From Sphagnum magellanicum (lineage: Eukaryota; Streptophyta; Sphagnopsida; Sphagnales; Sphagnaceae): 64,000 nt of DNA. The translations under genes were made by a program, and so were the position numbers. This document shows, piece after piece, positions 50,140-62,322 of the stretch. How positions within the stretch are numbered: position 1 is the stretch's first letter; each line of letters begins with the position of its first letter. The stretch spans positions 930,001 to 994,000 of the forward strand of contig CM038919.1 of assembly GCA_021904315.1 (NCBI GenBank), written 5' to 3'. The notes under the pieces are model-generated. The model saw only the letters and a program-made list of their open reading frames with translations. It was not told the origin of the DNA and made no database searches.

Positions 50140-51380
50140 ATATGGGAAGATTTGGACACTCTAAGGTTTTTTTAGCATGGGGAATACCCTCCCCAAATTA
50201 CATCAAGTCATCAGGATCACATATTACAGCGGTCCAAATGCATACCTGGAAGGACAATCACCTCGTTCGATACTTATCACAAGGCGACAAAGTGGTTCTT
50301 CCACCACATGAATGGTTTAGTCTTATTCAGAAGGTACACTTAGAGCTTAAACACTTTGGAATTAAACGTACTTATAGCCTTCTCGCTCTTCATTACCATT
50401 GGAGAGGAATGTATGCTCAAGTTTGAGACATCATTGTTAGGTGGGAATAATGTGATAGAGTGAGAACTTCCTTTTCCTCTCAATAGCTCATGTTTTCTCC
50501 ATTCTCTATTTAGGGCATGAATATCGCTAGTCATGTGATTTAGCTAGAAAGTTACCACAGACCCCCAAGGTAATGTTTACATCATGACTATGATTGAACA
50601 TTTTTCAAAGTGGGTCAAGCTTGTTGCGCTATTGGACAAGTCATCACATAGCACTAGCCAGACTTTTTTACAACAAGTCCTAAGTAGATTTGGGGCTTAT
50701 GTTGAGTGCCTTATTAATCAAGGATCAAAATTTAGACGAAAATTCTTAGACCTATTTGATCATACTCTCATTGACCATTGCCATACTTCAAGGGATCATC
50801 CCCAAACTAATGGCCTTGCAAAGAGGATGATTCAAACATCAAAGAAGGGATTTCAAAAGATTTGCTTCATTGGGAACAAAGAGGATTGGGATTTGGCTTT
50901 ACCTTACATCGCCATGGGTTACAGATGTCCAAACACACCTTTTTGTTTCATTTCACTCCTTACTTTTTACTTTTTGGGAGACATCTTATTTTACCTTCTT
51001 CCATTATTGTTCAAATGGACTAGGTTTTGGATTTGGATTTCTTAGCCACTTGGGTTAGGGTCATTGTAGAAAGGGCTATTATATTTAGGAGGGTTATGCC
51101 CATGGCCATGGATAACTTGTCCATTGCACAACATTGAAACACCTTATGGTATGCACACATATGAGGTGGTAGTTATAAACTTAAGGTGAGACAATTTGAT
51201 GTTGGTGGTTTTGTGTATTTCTAATGACAACTTAATGATACCCTAGACATTTCTTCTGGTCGCATTATCTTGAGGATCAAGGCGATCATGCCTTTTGGTG
51301 TGTTGAGTTGCAAGGAGTTAACAAATGCACAATTCAAGATCATTCTAAAAATTGTGCACCCTACCATTTGCCAAACTTAA
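50140..51380 (+). pseudogene. Integrase part of the gypsy element
   Basis: A zinc-binding region (HLELKHFGIKRTYSLL, about 50335-50385) is followed by the catalytic core (MIEHFSKWVKL, DHPQTNGLAKRMIQT, about 50584-50860) and a C-terminal region near 51180-51370. Fossil, broken. Confidence 0.82.
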
Positions 51381-51424
51381 ATCCTACCATAATCACGTTG
51401 ATTTGGATTCCTCCATTTGACTAT

Positions 51425-51575
51425 CCATGTTAGGTATGTCAAAGGATAGACGATGTTGATTAGATGTTGCATTGCAATAACAATAATGGTGGATACCATT
51501 TATTCTGCCCCAAACCGGAGTTCACTCAAGTTTTCGCTGACATTTGGTATTATTCATCATGTTCTCTTGTAACAC
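51425..51575 (+). pseudogene. PHD-finger-like end of the gypsy polyprotein
   Basis: After the integrase the same strand shows a Cys/His arrangement like a PHD zinc finger: a VCQR segment near 51436, NGGYHLFCPKPE at 51485-51520, and IWYYSSC near 51542-51562. Spacing and the aromatic residue before the last cysteine pair fit the fold. Fossil, broken. Many plant gypsy elements carry a chromodomain at this position instead. Confidence 0.55.
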
Positions 51576-52385
51576 CTTGATTTCTACTTAAACCATGCCA
51601 CGCTTTTCCCGGCTCAAGTATGAAGGAATACATGAGAATTTCATCTTAGCCTCCTTTTGTTTAGTAAAGTTTATTATGGATTTACACTCTTATGACACTG
51701 TATGTCACAACATGACAAACCCACAATATGGATTGAATGTTAAACTAATACTTGACAACAAATGCATGTTTGGGACAATAATTTGTGGCTCCCAAACATG
51801 CATTTGTTGTATAGAGCTCATGTGTGTGTGCTTGGCTATCACTTTGATGAGGACCAACTCAATACGAACTTTTGAATTGCGTCATTTTTCAAATTGAAAT
51901 CAAAGGCCTTGGTGGAACCAAAAAACCACAGGAATAGAAAATGATATCTTCCACATACAACCCACTCTCTTTGCCTGCTTAGTTTAGCATTTGACCATAT
52001 GACATAATCCATTAACATCCTTAAACACCACTCAACATGTCAAGCACTAAGTCAAATTAGACTCCTTATTAAACCTTCAATTGTGATCACTTCCGGATCA
52101 TAATCCCATGTTTAGAACATGATTGCCCAGTCTTCTCATTGTCAAGTGCACATAATATAACATAAACTTAATTGCTGCACGATAGAAAAACAATTCCATC
52201 ACACATGGTAGACTCTTGATGTGAATTCAGTTTCCAGATGAATGCATTCAAACCCATCATTAATCCTGTGATTATACTCTTGTTCATAAGTTTCCTTCAA
52301 CTTGGACATCAAAGAAATTTGCAGTAAATTCAGTTTAGTTACAGACCAGCATGACATCTGCAAATTACATGAACTGCAGTTGTTC
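51576..52385. other. Intergenic, right flank of the gypsy element
   Basis: No gene is recognised. It holds the perfect hairpin listed separately. It could include the far LTR of the gypsy element, but no partner copy was seen on the left side. Confidence 0.5.
51755..51810. repeat. Perfect 21-bp inverted repeat with 14-nt loop
   Basis: The arm ACAACAAATGCATGTTTGGG(A) at 51755-51775 is exactly complementary to 51790-51810, with 14 bases between. In RNA it would form a perfect 21-bp stem. The purpose is unknown; it could be a small-RNA source, a foldback scar or chance. Confidence 0.9.
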
Positions 52386-52860
52386 AGATCACACTCTATT
52401 TGAAAAGCCACACAAAAGCTCAGCATTCAGAAAATTTTGACCTCCTGTAGAGTATGCTGAAAACCTTTCACAGATCATATTCTGGAACTCCCTCATATTC
52501 AACATCTTATACTGCATTGCCAGAACTGATGCCATACACACATGCGGAATGCATGCGCAGTGGAGATCATATAATTGTGTGAGACTCATGAGACATACAT
52601 GCTAATATACTTTGGCACAACTCATTTCAAATCATGAAACTCCACACAAGTCCCTTGATATCCAGCAAACTGAAGCAAAACCAACACAACAAAACACAAA
52701 ACAGAGAGAGCTTGAGAAACAAGAGCTCATAACCTTGAGTCCCTTGGTTTCCTCGTCGTCGTCTTGTAGTCAGCTTCAATCCCACACCGGAACTGCCAGC
52801 TTCTCCTTCAAAATCGCTGCATGCTTTAACCTTGCAGCCGGCCACACACACATTCATTGA
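52386..52860. repeat. Left flank of F-box unit I (duplicated leader block)
   Basis: The block at 52386-52590 recurs, diverged, at about 55765-56000 (shared words AAAGCTCAGC, AGAGTATGCTGAAA, GAGATCATA, AGACTCATGAG). The part near 52815-52860 (TTGCAGCC...CACACATTCA) recurs at about 60730-60760, upstream of F-box copy III. These matches define repeated units of the array. No gene is assigned to the block itself. Confidence 0.6.
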
Positions 52861-53155
52861 CAACCCAGGTCAAGGTTTCCTTAAAAACTGAGTGGTTAAT
52901 TTGCAGAAAGATTGCCGGCAACGAAGTCGTCTGTCTTTGTCTTCCATCTCTTTCTGAAAAAGAAAAAGACAACCCTAAACCTACAGACTTTCACACATAA
53001 CGAAGATACTTTAAAATTCACAATGGATTTGTTGGCGCGAGTACGTACGTACCCAAGGAATCGTTGTTCAAATCCTCATCGCCACCACCACCTTTTGGAT
53101 TCTTTTTTGTCGATAAGTACTCTGTTGTGTGGGTATTTGAAGCGATTGATTGACC

Positions 53156-54557
53156 ATGACAGACCAGTGCGGGAAGAGACAGAAGAAAGGAAGAGGGAGC
53201 TGTAGCCAAACTGCAAATCATGAGTCAGGAAGAGGAGCCGAAGAAGAAGTTGGAGATGAGGAGAGAAGAGGAATAGAGGGATTTCCTGTAGGAGTGATAG
53301 GCAAAATCCTATCGCATGTTGGCGACGTGAAGGATGTGGTGAGGGCTTCAATGACATGCCGAAAGTGGAGAGAGGCATTACGTCATCTCTACACTCTGCG
53401 AGTCACGTGCAATCACCCGGTTTTCAGAACAGAGAAGCTCGAATTTCTGCTGACTGACACAATCTTGCGGACAGAAATTACTCATTTGTCATACGAACAG
53501 CTTTTCAGCAGCAGCGGTGATTGCTTGGCTGTTGCATACTGGTGACTCTCTCCCTCATTTGCCAATCTCCACAGAGCACGTCAATATGTTGGAGCGATGT
53601 GGGAGTATGCAGTGTCTCAAAAGCTTGACTTTGCGATACGCAGATATCAGGTTTACAGCAAATCCTACTGCTCAACGGTTCCTGCGTCTGTTGTCTCTTA
53701 GTGTGTCTGCTGTTAAGGTGTCAAAGTTCCAAGTCCAGTCGCTTGTGTCCGCATGCCCAAAGCTTCAATCCTTCTCTCTCACCGACTCGACCATTACCTC
53801 AAAGAATCCGCATGGGACACTAAATCTCACAAGCTCAACTCTGAAGGCGTTCTTTTTGGGAGGAATACGCATTCACAGCGTGATCTTAGAGGCTAACATT
53901 CTAAAGACGCTTGCCCTTGTGCGGTGCGATTTTACAAATTTTAAACTTGTGACGAAGGTGCTTGCAGATTAAGCAGTCTGAGCCTTGAAACTGTGTACAT
54001 TGATCATCTGGACCTAGGAAGCAACACACATCGTCTGGGCTTGAAAAAGGTTGAAGTGAAGGAGCTATGCTCTCATGTTTGGACTGCAGTCGACTCTATT
54101 CTTTCAAAACCATCTTTGAAATTGAGGGAACTACAATTGAAGGGCATCCCACTGGGTACTAATTATCCCATCCCACTGGGTGCTCATCATCCCATGAACC
54201 TGAACCTGGAAACAATTGCCTGTTTGTTTCCACACTCGAACCACTTGGGTCTGAGCTATACATTGGTGGAGAACAACTTGCCGACAGGGGTAGAGAGTCA
54301 GCTGCTGCAGGGGTCTACTGTTCTTGAGAGTTTGATTCTTGGAGCTTGGGTGTCGTGAACTTGAAGACCATCTTCTTCTTCTGATTAGCAGGGCCCTAAA
54401 AAGATGCCCTTATTTGAGAAAACTGTGGGTTTCAATTGAGGAGGATTCTACATTCAAATGTGAGTTCATAACTTCATTTGTGAAGCTGGTACATGAATTT
54501 CCACATGTTGATATCAAGTTCAAGCACCTTGACATTAAGTCTGGGAAAGCAAGCTAG
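53156..54557 (+). pseudogene. F-box/LRR gene, decayed copy I
   Basis: The first frame (53156-53545) starts MTDQCGKRQK and encodes an F-box (GFPVGVIGKILSHVGDVKDVVRAS...). The LRR-like remainder is spread over frames 53517-53972, 53993-54358 and 54339-54557. Compared with copy III at 61.1 kb there are at least three frame changes: near 53490-53520, near 53960 and near 54340. Beyond them the protein homology resumes each time. Upstream DNA is also homologous to that of copy III, so this is a tandem duplicate. It keeps a C-terminal segment (about 40 codons after RCPYLRKLWVS) that copy III lacks. An intron explanation is unlikely because the open copy has none. Confidence 0.8.
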
Positions 54558-55740
54558 ATCATTGGTCATTCCTTTTCTTGTGGTGTAGTTCCCACTCTTC
54601 TCTGCATTTTGGATTTGCTTTAGTGCAAGTCATTGCTTGTGGCTTGAGTTCATGATGCAGATAAGGTCTTACAGATAATGAAAAAGCTCTCCATGCATCA
54701 CAACAGAAGTTAGCATCACTAGGCTCAAGTCCTACAGATACTTGAGATTGAATTTTGTCACTGTGTGATTCCATACGTTTTTCAGAGTTTGATTCCAGTT
54801 GTTTTTTGTATTCTGAGAATCTGGATTTGGATTTGCTCACATGCAACAAATCAAGTTGCTGCTTGTATGCATGATGTGATCACTTCTTGGCCATGCGATG
54901 CTATGACTACATTGTAACAGAGTTTGCATCCAGAAGCAAACTGAAGTACTTGTGAACTCATCTGCCAAGTAACAAAAACAAGTCAAATGCACACTGCATT
55001 CAGGCAATCAACTAGACCTCTATTTTGCACAGAGAACTATAAAGCTGGTCAACTTGCTGGGATTCTATTCAGGTTACAAACTACAATAAGCATGGTGCAA
55101 AATTTCCAGGAAGTTTTAGCAGGCCTAATGAGACAGTTGGAGAGTAAACCCATAGACCTTGAAATTTTTCAAAGAAGGAAAAGGTACTTTGTGCTTGTTG
55201 TCATGATGCTTAGGCTGTGTCCAAATGTGCCAGTTTTGTTGCAACACAGGGAAAGCATTGTATTGGTTTCGCTATGATATGAACCCCAAAAATACAAGTG
55301 AAATCTGTTGCTACAATGGATAACCAGCTCCTATCTGAGCATCACAAGAAATTGACATTAGCCTTCTGAGTTTCATTATGAATGGTATGTGGTGGACTTA
55401 AACAGGATCTTGCCAGTTTCATTTTTTTTGTAAGTGGTGTCTCTGTCATCTCTTGCAAGTTTCCAAAATGTTGTCTTTGAGCATTTTTCAAATTTTTGGG
55501 AGTATTTTCAGACTAGTGTCTTTGTTTCAGTTGCTCACTCTTCTGTACCAATTCAGCAATTGACAGACAATCATGGACAATTGACAGACAATCGTGGACA
55601 TTGTCTTAATTTGCAAGATGTATACTTTGAACTTGACCTCTGTTCTATTTGGGGATATGTGCAGAATCTAATATTGCTGGTCAGTATGTGGAAGTGATCT
55701 CATTGAATCTTTTTTCCTTGGGCTAGTGGCTTTATCCAGA
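54558..55740. repeat. Right flank of F-box unit I, duplicated at 62.4-63.3 kb
   Basis: Shared words in the same order as the flank of copy III: GTGGTGTAGTTC, GTTCATGATGCAG, TGCTGGGATT, TTTGTGCTTGTTGTCATGATGCTT, TCTGTACCAATYCAG and CAATCATGGACA. No gene is recognised in either copy. Confidence 0.65.
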
Positions 55741-58439
55741 ATGAAACAAACCGTGGAGTTGTTCAGGTTACACTGTATTGAGAAGCCACACCAAAGCTCA
55801 GCCTTCATCCAGAGAATTTTCGCTTCCAATCTTCCACCTCAGAGTATGCTGAAATCCTTCAGCGACTATATTCACATTCAACAACTTACTCTTGATAGGT
55901 AATTCCTGCCATGTCAGTGGATTTCATACATACAGACTGCACCACAGAGATCATACAATGTGTCAGACTCATGAGGCACATGATCATATGATTTGAGACT
56001 CTTGCAATCAGCTTCAATCACAAACCACAGTCTCTCAGCGCCCTCTCCAGTCCTGAATCGAGTTGTTCTAATGAGTAATAACCTCAACATCTTCAATGCA
56101 CATGGGGGTTGATGTCTGACATGGATGCCCATAACTTCCAAAGGCAATCTAAATACAAACCATGGAATTGAATGACTACAGGGACCCACTGTCCACCAAA
56201 TAATAGGTCCCAAGTATGGTGCAGCTTATACCGATGATCTCCGGAAGAGGAAGATATTCCAGCTTAGCTACAAAAGCAATTTCGTTTGGAGTTGTAGAAT
56301 CCACAATCCACTCACATCCTCACATTATACAAAACTGGAAGGCAGAAGATTCCAGAGGCATGCCTTTGTGTTCATTCTTGACTTCCCATAGATAACCATG
56401 GGACCATGCTACCTGTCGATATGATAAGATGATCAGCCCACACTGCACTTCACACTCACTTTAAACTCTAAACTACTAGATAGAAGTGACACACAAAAGA
56501 TTGCATTCATCTATCCTCACAATATCCTGCCACTGTGACTAGTATGGTGCATTAGTGAGTGAAAACCATCATGAGCACAACTGAATTCTATCAAAAGCTT
56601 GCTAACAAGCCAGTCTGCATGTTGCCCAACCATTTACCACATGTCTATTGAGAGCTTTAGCTATGAATGTTCTGTAAAAGCTCTGAGGGAGTTGACTCAC
56701 CTATGGAACCACACAACACAGTATGCCCAGCCATGCACCAAAATTTCACACCTTCCTGCTCTACACATTGCATGCCTGCAAGTCCTTAGCCCTACATAAC
56801 AAGAAATAGACAAATCTTTGTTAATGGTTGTGTCAAACAGTTTGATCAAAACAAACAAGGTAAGAAAACACACAGCTGGCTTACATGTCCATCAATTGTC
56901 CAAGAGCGAACACATGTGACATGCACAAACATGTGTGTAGCACAACTCGCAATCCTGTTGTAATATAATTGGTCAGAATGTTCAATAACAGTGTGGTGTA
57001 TATCATTCACTTCAACACTGGTCCCATCTTCAACATGTCAAAAGCTCACTTTCACTCTTTTAAAGAAGATACAAATTCACTAATCCCAATCATGAAAGGT
57101 GAAGCCACTCCTCTAAAATTGAGCTGGTCTTGTTGAAATCCTCAGTGGTCCCTGACATGACCATTGACTTCTGCAGGAGAAATTTTCACTTCTTGCATTT
57201 CTGGTCTATTTTAAGTCTGCTAGTAAATTCCCCAGATTGCAGAGCCTGCAACCAAGTTCCTTTGTTCAACACTCCATTACAAGTCATATGCAAAATCCCT
57301 TACAGAGATCAATTGATGTGGGTTGAAGGACATGCAGGATATGAGGAAAACACACAAGTATCCAGTGGTCTAGATTTTGTCACACATCTGTCAAACACTC
57401 ATTTTGAGAACCGGGCGTCAAGATGAAACACATGATGATATTATTCTATCAACTCACTCATGTTCTAAGAGTCCATCCTCTTTCATGTCAAGATCTGAAC
57501 AGGAACAAAATTCCTTGCACCATGATGTCTCCAGCTACTGAGACAAGGTGTGAAGGAGACATACAAGCAGTTATGCCTGTACATGCAATTATAGCATGGA
57601 AAATGAGTGTACAGGGCACCTTCAAGCAGGTAAAAATTCTGTGGACAGAATATGACTTTGTCTTTGCCAAAGGGAAAGACCACTGCATCACCTCTTCAAG
57701 CCTGGGAACTTCTTCAAGAGTTTCGGAGTTTGGAATAGTTGCCTGCACAAAAGAAAAAGTTGCACATGATTAGTTGAAGGTACTAGAGAGGTTGAGGGAA
57801 GCAGAGATATGCCACTTCAAGAATTCCAGAACAAACAGTGATTTGGTGTACATGCCCTGTAGACCAATGATACTTTGGAACTAAAGAGAGCAAACACTAA
57901 ACACCTGTTAACCTGCTGCACAGACAGTTAGCTTTAGCAGGACATCTGATTTGTGACTGACTGATTATGACAGCACCATCATTCTCTGGGGTAATAGAAG
58001 ACTTACATGAAAGGGAGGATCATTGGGAGGAAAGGTCAGACATTGCAACACTCCCTCAGACAAGGGTGTCCCAAGATTTCCTCCAGCAAATGTTCACACT
58101 CCATGCTTCAGCAGCTCTGTCATGTATCAGACAATGATATCAGCACACACAAAATGAACTCACAGTCAATCACACACATGAAACAGAAGTACAGGAAGAG
58201 TGTCAACAGGAGTCCCAAGCAGCCTAATGGTGCAACACCAGCAGAAAATATCATCCTAATGCTGGTTCGTTAAGTAGCAAGTACCTTTTGATGAGCGCAC
58301 ATGATTATGGATCAGCATGAGGGCAACATAGTCTCCAAGTCTACACATTGTGGAACAACATAATGTTGATGGATAATGATACTCATAGTCCTTCAAGTTG
58401 GAGCAGACCTGGCCAGCAAATGTGGTGACAGTAGACTTG
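55741..58439. other. Intergenic within the F-box array (unit II, decayed)
   Basis: Begins with a diverged copy of the leader block seen at 52.4 kb. No open gene. A weak minus-strand exon-like remnant at 57675-57742 is listed separately. Confidence 0.5.
57675..57742 (-). pseudogene. Possible U2A'-like C-terminal exon remnant (weak)
   Basis: On the minus strand a TGTGCAG acceptor precedes ATIPNSETLEEVPRLEE, which resembles the C-terminal helix of the spliceosomal U2A' protein as I remember it (AAIxNSQTLEEVARLExAL). No convincing upstream exons were found, so if real it is a fragment. The match is short and unsearched. Confidence 0.22.
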
Positions 58440-58735
58440 CCATTGGTGCATGTTATGGCTCCCACTAAATCTCATAAACTCCAGTTTGAAGTCAATCTTC
58501 TTGCAAGAGATGCGCCTTGACACCATGATGTTGGAGGCTAACATTCTAGAGAGCCTCACTGTGATGGAGTCCAACTTCAAAAAACTTAAACTTGTGCAGG
58601 GATCAGTAGGCAGATTACTCAGTCTTGGAATTGACATTTGGACCCTGGAAACAACACACATTGCTTGGAGTTAGAAGAGTTAGAAAGGAGGGAGTCATGC
58701 TTTCATGTTTGGGCTGCAATTGACATTGTGATTCA
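58440..58735 (+). pseudogene. F-box/LRR fragment, copy II
   Basis: About 300 bp match the LRR part of copy III at 61720-62000. Both begin ACTAAATCTCA...CTCCAGTTTGAAGTC and go on through TTGGAGGCTAA, a CTAGAGA.CCT segment, GACTCCAACTTC-like and AAACTTGTG. A 74-codon open stretch (58450-58674) reads KSIFLQEMRLDTMMLEANIL in LRR style. There is no F-box or C-terminus around it, so it is a truncated relic. Confidence 0.75.
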
Positions 58736-58740
58736 CATTG

Positions 58741-60680
58741 TGTGCAGTCTGAGAATTTGTTCTCAATCACTCTAAAAGTAGCTGCTTGTACTAATCATAT
58801 CACCTCTTGTCCATGCAAATGCTTGCACTCTGTTGAAACAAAGTTGTCATCCAAAAGCAATTTCAGCACTTATGTTCTTATTCATGTGCTTCAAAACAAT
58901 CCAAATTTGTTACATGGAGCTCTATCTCTGAGCACACAGACTGATAACTGTGGAGGCACATGCATGTCAGCTAAATCACATGGGTGCTGAATCCTTCATA
59001 CCCCATGCCTGGAAATTGAGAATAGAAAATCTCAGTATCAACTAATTGATAGCATAGTCCTGCACCATGTAGAAAAATAAGTTGGGGATGGTTGCAATTC
59101 TCCTTAGCACATACAAAAGTTGGTCTTGATGGACCTAGCAACAAGTTTTCAAACCACTTCTTATATTTTTCTGCAGATAATGGATCATGTCACGTCAGTA
59201 AAGAACGGTCCCACCAGCAATTTGTAGACATTGCTGTTGTGTCTCCAGTCACAAATTGAGCTCTTGTATCTGAGAAGAACATCAGTTATGAGGAGTGTCT
59301 TTTGGCTGCATTTACATTTAGGATAGCATTTGCAACCCCACTTGACCAGCTGTTGGGTGTGGAAGTTGTACAATGCAATGCATATGCTGGTTTGCTAAAA
59401 TCCACTACAAATGAATGGACTGGAGGTCAAAATATGTTGCAATGCAGGAAACTTTGTCCATGACATTAGTTATCCAAATAACAATTCTGGGTTGAATTTT
59501 TTTTCCATGAACAACAAAATTCAACTCCAATCTTGCTGCTCCCATTCATGCAGAGAAATTCTTAATTACTAACATGTTCTGACTTCTAGTTTCAACAATC
59601 AGAAAATATGCCAAAGCTTTACATTCCCCAGATGTCAAATTTCTGGCAGTCTCTGCCTGTTAATGCACAGTACTTTTCTGGATGGTCATGTAGCTGAAGT
59701 GTCGTTGGGCACTCCAAAATTATGGATAATACTACTAATCATTGTATTAATCTTGGCTGATTCAGATAACTGAGACAAAAGTCCAGATCTTATGAATGTT
59801 TTACTTGAGAACAAGCTAAGGCAAATCCAAAAGGCCAGCCATCAGAGTCCACAGTTCTGTCATATCACCTTGACAGAAAAGGCATAACAAACTTTGTCTC
59901 TAGATAAGCAGGATCAATGCAGTTCTGGCAGGTAAATTTCACTAATTTTATACTTTCCCTGTGACTCTCTTGTGTCAGACAATCTAGTCTGATCAGAGCA
60001 GTCTTTGGACATTCAAAAATACAATCCAACTCTCATGATTGAAAAGTCTGTTACTATAGCACCATTAGATTAGTGAATTGCATCAAACTTGACAAGCCTA
60101 TTAGTAATCCTCAGGGTGTTCCAACATGCTTGGACCACATGTGAGAGGAGCAAATTAGGGTACTGCCAATTTTTCTGCACCTATTTGTAAGGCTACCACA
60201 GACAATTCTTATATGATCTGAAAATCCCAAAATTAAGGAAACAGCCATGACTTACCATCCTTGCACTTGGTGTTGTTCTAGTATCACCAAATCGAAGCTA
60301 CCATTGTGTTTGTCATTTAACACCAATTAACAAGCATGTCATAAACACAATTTGCTGTACTAGTGTCATCACAGTGCCACACCACATGAGGACACTTCTG
60401 ATCACCCATGAAGCCAGCATTCAGGACGTCATGCAAAAAGTGAAGGGAAAGAGAAACATGATCAACCCTCCTCCCCACCACTCTACCAAAACTCACTGAA
60501 TTGCCTAGATCAAGCAACGTTCTTCTTCTGTGAGCTCTTCTCTTGGCTCCACTTGCTGCAACAACCTCTATGTGCATACCTGAAATTGATCCCCACCAGA
60601 CTGTAGATACCTTGCATACAATTGCTGCTGTGCACCTCCATTGTGTCCACCCGCCATCTGAGCCACCATCATTATCACGA
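58741..60680. other. Intergenic within the F-box array, no gene seen
   Basis: No recognised coding sequence. A minus-strand frame near 60568-60765 contains AGGHNGGAQQQLYARYLQSG and ends at a GTATGC donor-like site, but no family or following exon could be named. Confidence 0.5.
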
Positions 60681-61143
60681 CACTATGAAAGCTATATCTC
60701 TGTTCACATCTCAATTGCGGCAAACCTTTTGCAGCCAGCCGCACACATTCAATGACAATTAACAAGCTTCCCTGAAGACCGAGTGACTCTGCAGAAAGAC
60801 AGCCGGCAGTGAAGTCGACTGGCCTTCCTCTTCCGTCTCTTTCCCAGAAAGAAAAGTAACCCTAAATCTATAGACATTCACAATTAACGAAGAAACAAAG
60901 GAATTCTGCTCTCACACTCTTACAGATTTTTGTTGACGCAAATACCCATGCATTCAAGTTCAAATCGTCGTCGCCACCACCAACTTTGGATTCATTCTTG
61001 TCGATAACTCTGTTGTGGGTATGGGAAGTGCTTGATATATCATGACGGACCAGTAGTGGAAGAGACAGAGAGGAGGGGAGAGCGGCAGCCAAACGGCAAA
61101 TGAGTCAGGAGGAGCGGAAGAAGTTGCAGATTAGAAGAGAGGG

Positions 61144-62322
61144 ATGGAGGGATTTCCAGTAGAACTGATAGGAAACATCTTGTCACATGTTATCAACGTG
61201 AAGGATGTGGTGAGAGTGTCAATGACGTGCCGAAAATGGAGACTGGCATTACGCTATCTCCACACTCTGCAACAGGATTACTTGGATGCACCGCTTTCTA
61301 ACCGAACACAACAGCTCGAATTTCTGCTGACGGACACTATCCTACAAACATGGAGTCTTCAAAATTTGCATATTTGCCACGAGACCAGATTTTCTGCGAC
61401 AGCGGTGATTGCTTGGCTCTCGCATGCCGGTGACTCTCTCCGTCATCTGACCTACGAGGTACCAACGACCACACTGTATGTCAACATGCTGGAAAGATGT
61501 GGGAGAATGTGGCATCTCGAAAGCTTGCGTTTGCGATACACAGATATCAGACTTACAACAGCACATCCCACAGCTCCACGATTCCGATTTCTGTTGTCTC
61601 TTAGTCTGTCGGATATGGTAAACCTGACAGCATTACAGCTCCAGTCACTTGTGTCCGCCTGCAGAAAGCTTCAATCGCTCTTTCTCACCAACTCCGCCGT
61701 TACCTCAACAGATCCGCATTGGACACTAAATCTCACAACCTCCAGTTTGAAGTCGCTCGACTTGGACAACATGAGCCTTGACAGCGTGATTTTGGAGGCT
61801 AAGCTTCTAGAGACCCTTTGTCTACGGGACTCCAACTTCTCAAATTTCAAACTTGTGAAGAAAGGCGCCGGATTGAGTAGTCTAGAAATTGACTACGTGA
61901 ACATCAATAAGTTGAACACTGGAAGCAACTCAGATTCTCTGGACTTAGAAGAGGATGAATTAATGGCGTCAAGCAATGATGTTCGGGTGGCTGGAGTCGA
62001 CTCTATTCTTTCAAAGCCATCCTTGAAATTGAGGAAATTACAGTTGAGGGGCATCCCGTTCGATGCTGATCCCGTGAATCTGAATCTGGAAACAATCGCC
62101 TGCTTGTTCCCGCGCTTGAATCACTTGGGGCTGAGCTACAGAAAGATGGACGACGACCCCATACACCAGACGACGGTTGAGCATCAGATGCTGCAGGGCT
62201 CTACTGTTTTGGACAGAGTTCGATTGTTGGAGCTTGAGTGTCATGAAATTGATGACACATTTCTTCTGGTGATTGCTGGCGCCCTAAAAAGATGCCCTAA
62301 TTTGAGACGGGTGTTGGTGTGA
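61144..62322 (+). CDS. F-box/LRR protein, open copy III
   Basis: A 392-residue intronless gene. Residues 2-45 are an F-box (GFPVELIGNILSHVINVKDVVRVSMTCRKWRLAL), which would dock to SKP1 in an SCF ubiquitin ligase. From about 75 to the end there are irregular leucine-rich repeats (LESLRLRYTDI, LQSLFLTNSAV, LKSLDLDNMSL, LLETLCLRDSNF, LRKLQLRGIPF), which would select the substrate. The substrate is unknown. The ATG is the first in frame after a stop, and copy I has homologous sequence there. The stop at 62320-62322 comes about 40 codons earlier than the homologous frame of copy I, where the matching sequence continues (EEDSTFKCEF...), so this protein may be C-terminally shortened. It could still be functional. 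Confidence 0.8.
   Translation: MEGFPVELIGNILSHVINVKDVVRVSMTCRKWRLALRYLHTLQQDYLDAPLSNRTQQLEFLLTDTILQTWSLQNLHICHETRFSATAVIAWLSHAGDSLRHLTYEVPTTTLYVNMLERCGRMWHLESLRLRYTDIRLTTAHPTAPRFRFLLSLSLSDMVNLTALQLQSLVSACRKLQSLFLTNSAVTSTDPHWTLNLTTSSLKSLDLDNMSLDSVILEAKLLETLCLRDSNFSNFKLVKKGAGLSSLEIDYVNINKLNTGSNSDSLDLEEDELMASSNDVRVAGVDSILSKPSLKLRKLQLRGIPFDADPVNLNLETIACLFPRLNHLGLSYRKMDDDPIHQTTVEHQMLQGSTVLDRVRLLELECHEIDDTFLLVIAGALKRCPNLRRVLV

Larger units (their letters stand above)
42447..51575 (+). mobile_element. Broken Ty3/gypsy element with methyltransferase and PHD parts
   Basis: Remains of a Ty3/gypsy-type LTR retrotransposon. Parts in order: gag, aspartic protease, a cytosine-5 methyltransferase-like domain, reverse transcriptase, RNase H, integrase, and a PHD-finger-like pattern. 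It is heavily broken (well over ten breaks in the coding parts) and looks old. Two solo LTRs of another family are inserted between the gag and protease parts, so it predates them. Its own LTRs, primer-binding site and target duplication could not be recognised near 42.0-42.4 kb or 51.6-52.2 kb, so the outer limits are approximate. It is a fossil. Confidence 0.85.

Noticed and set aside
57423-57773. 116-codon plus-strand frame in the F-box array
   Set aside because: No domain, and the region shows no second exon or conservation in the duplicated units. The resemblance of DLNRNKIP to a U2A' segment was too short to use.
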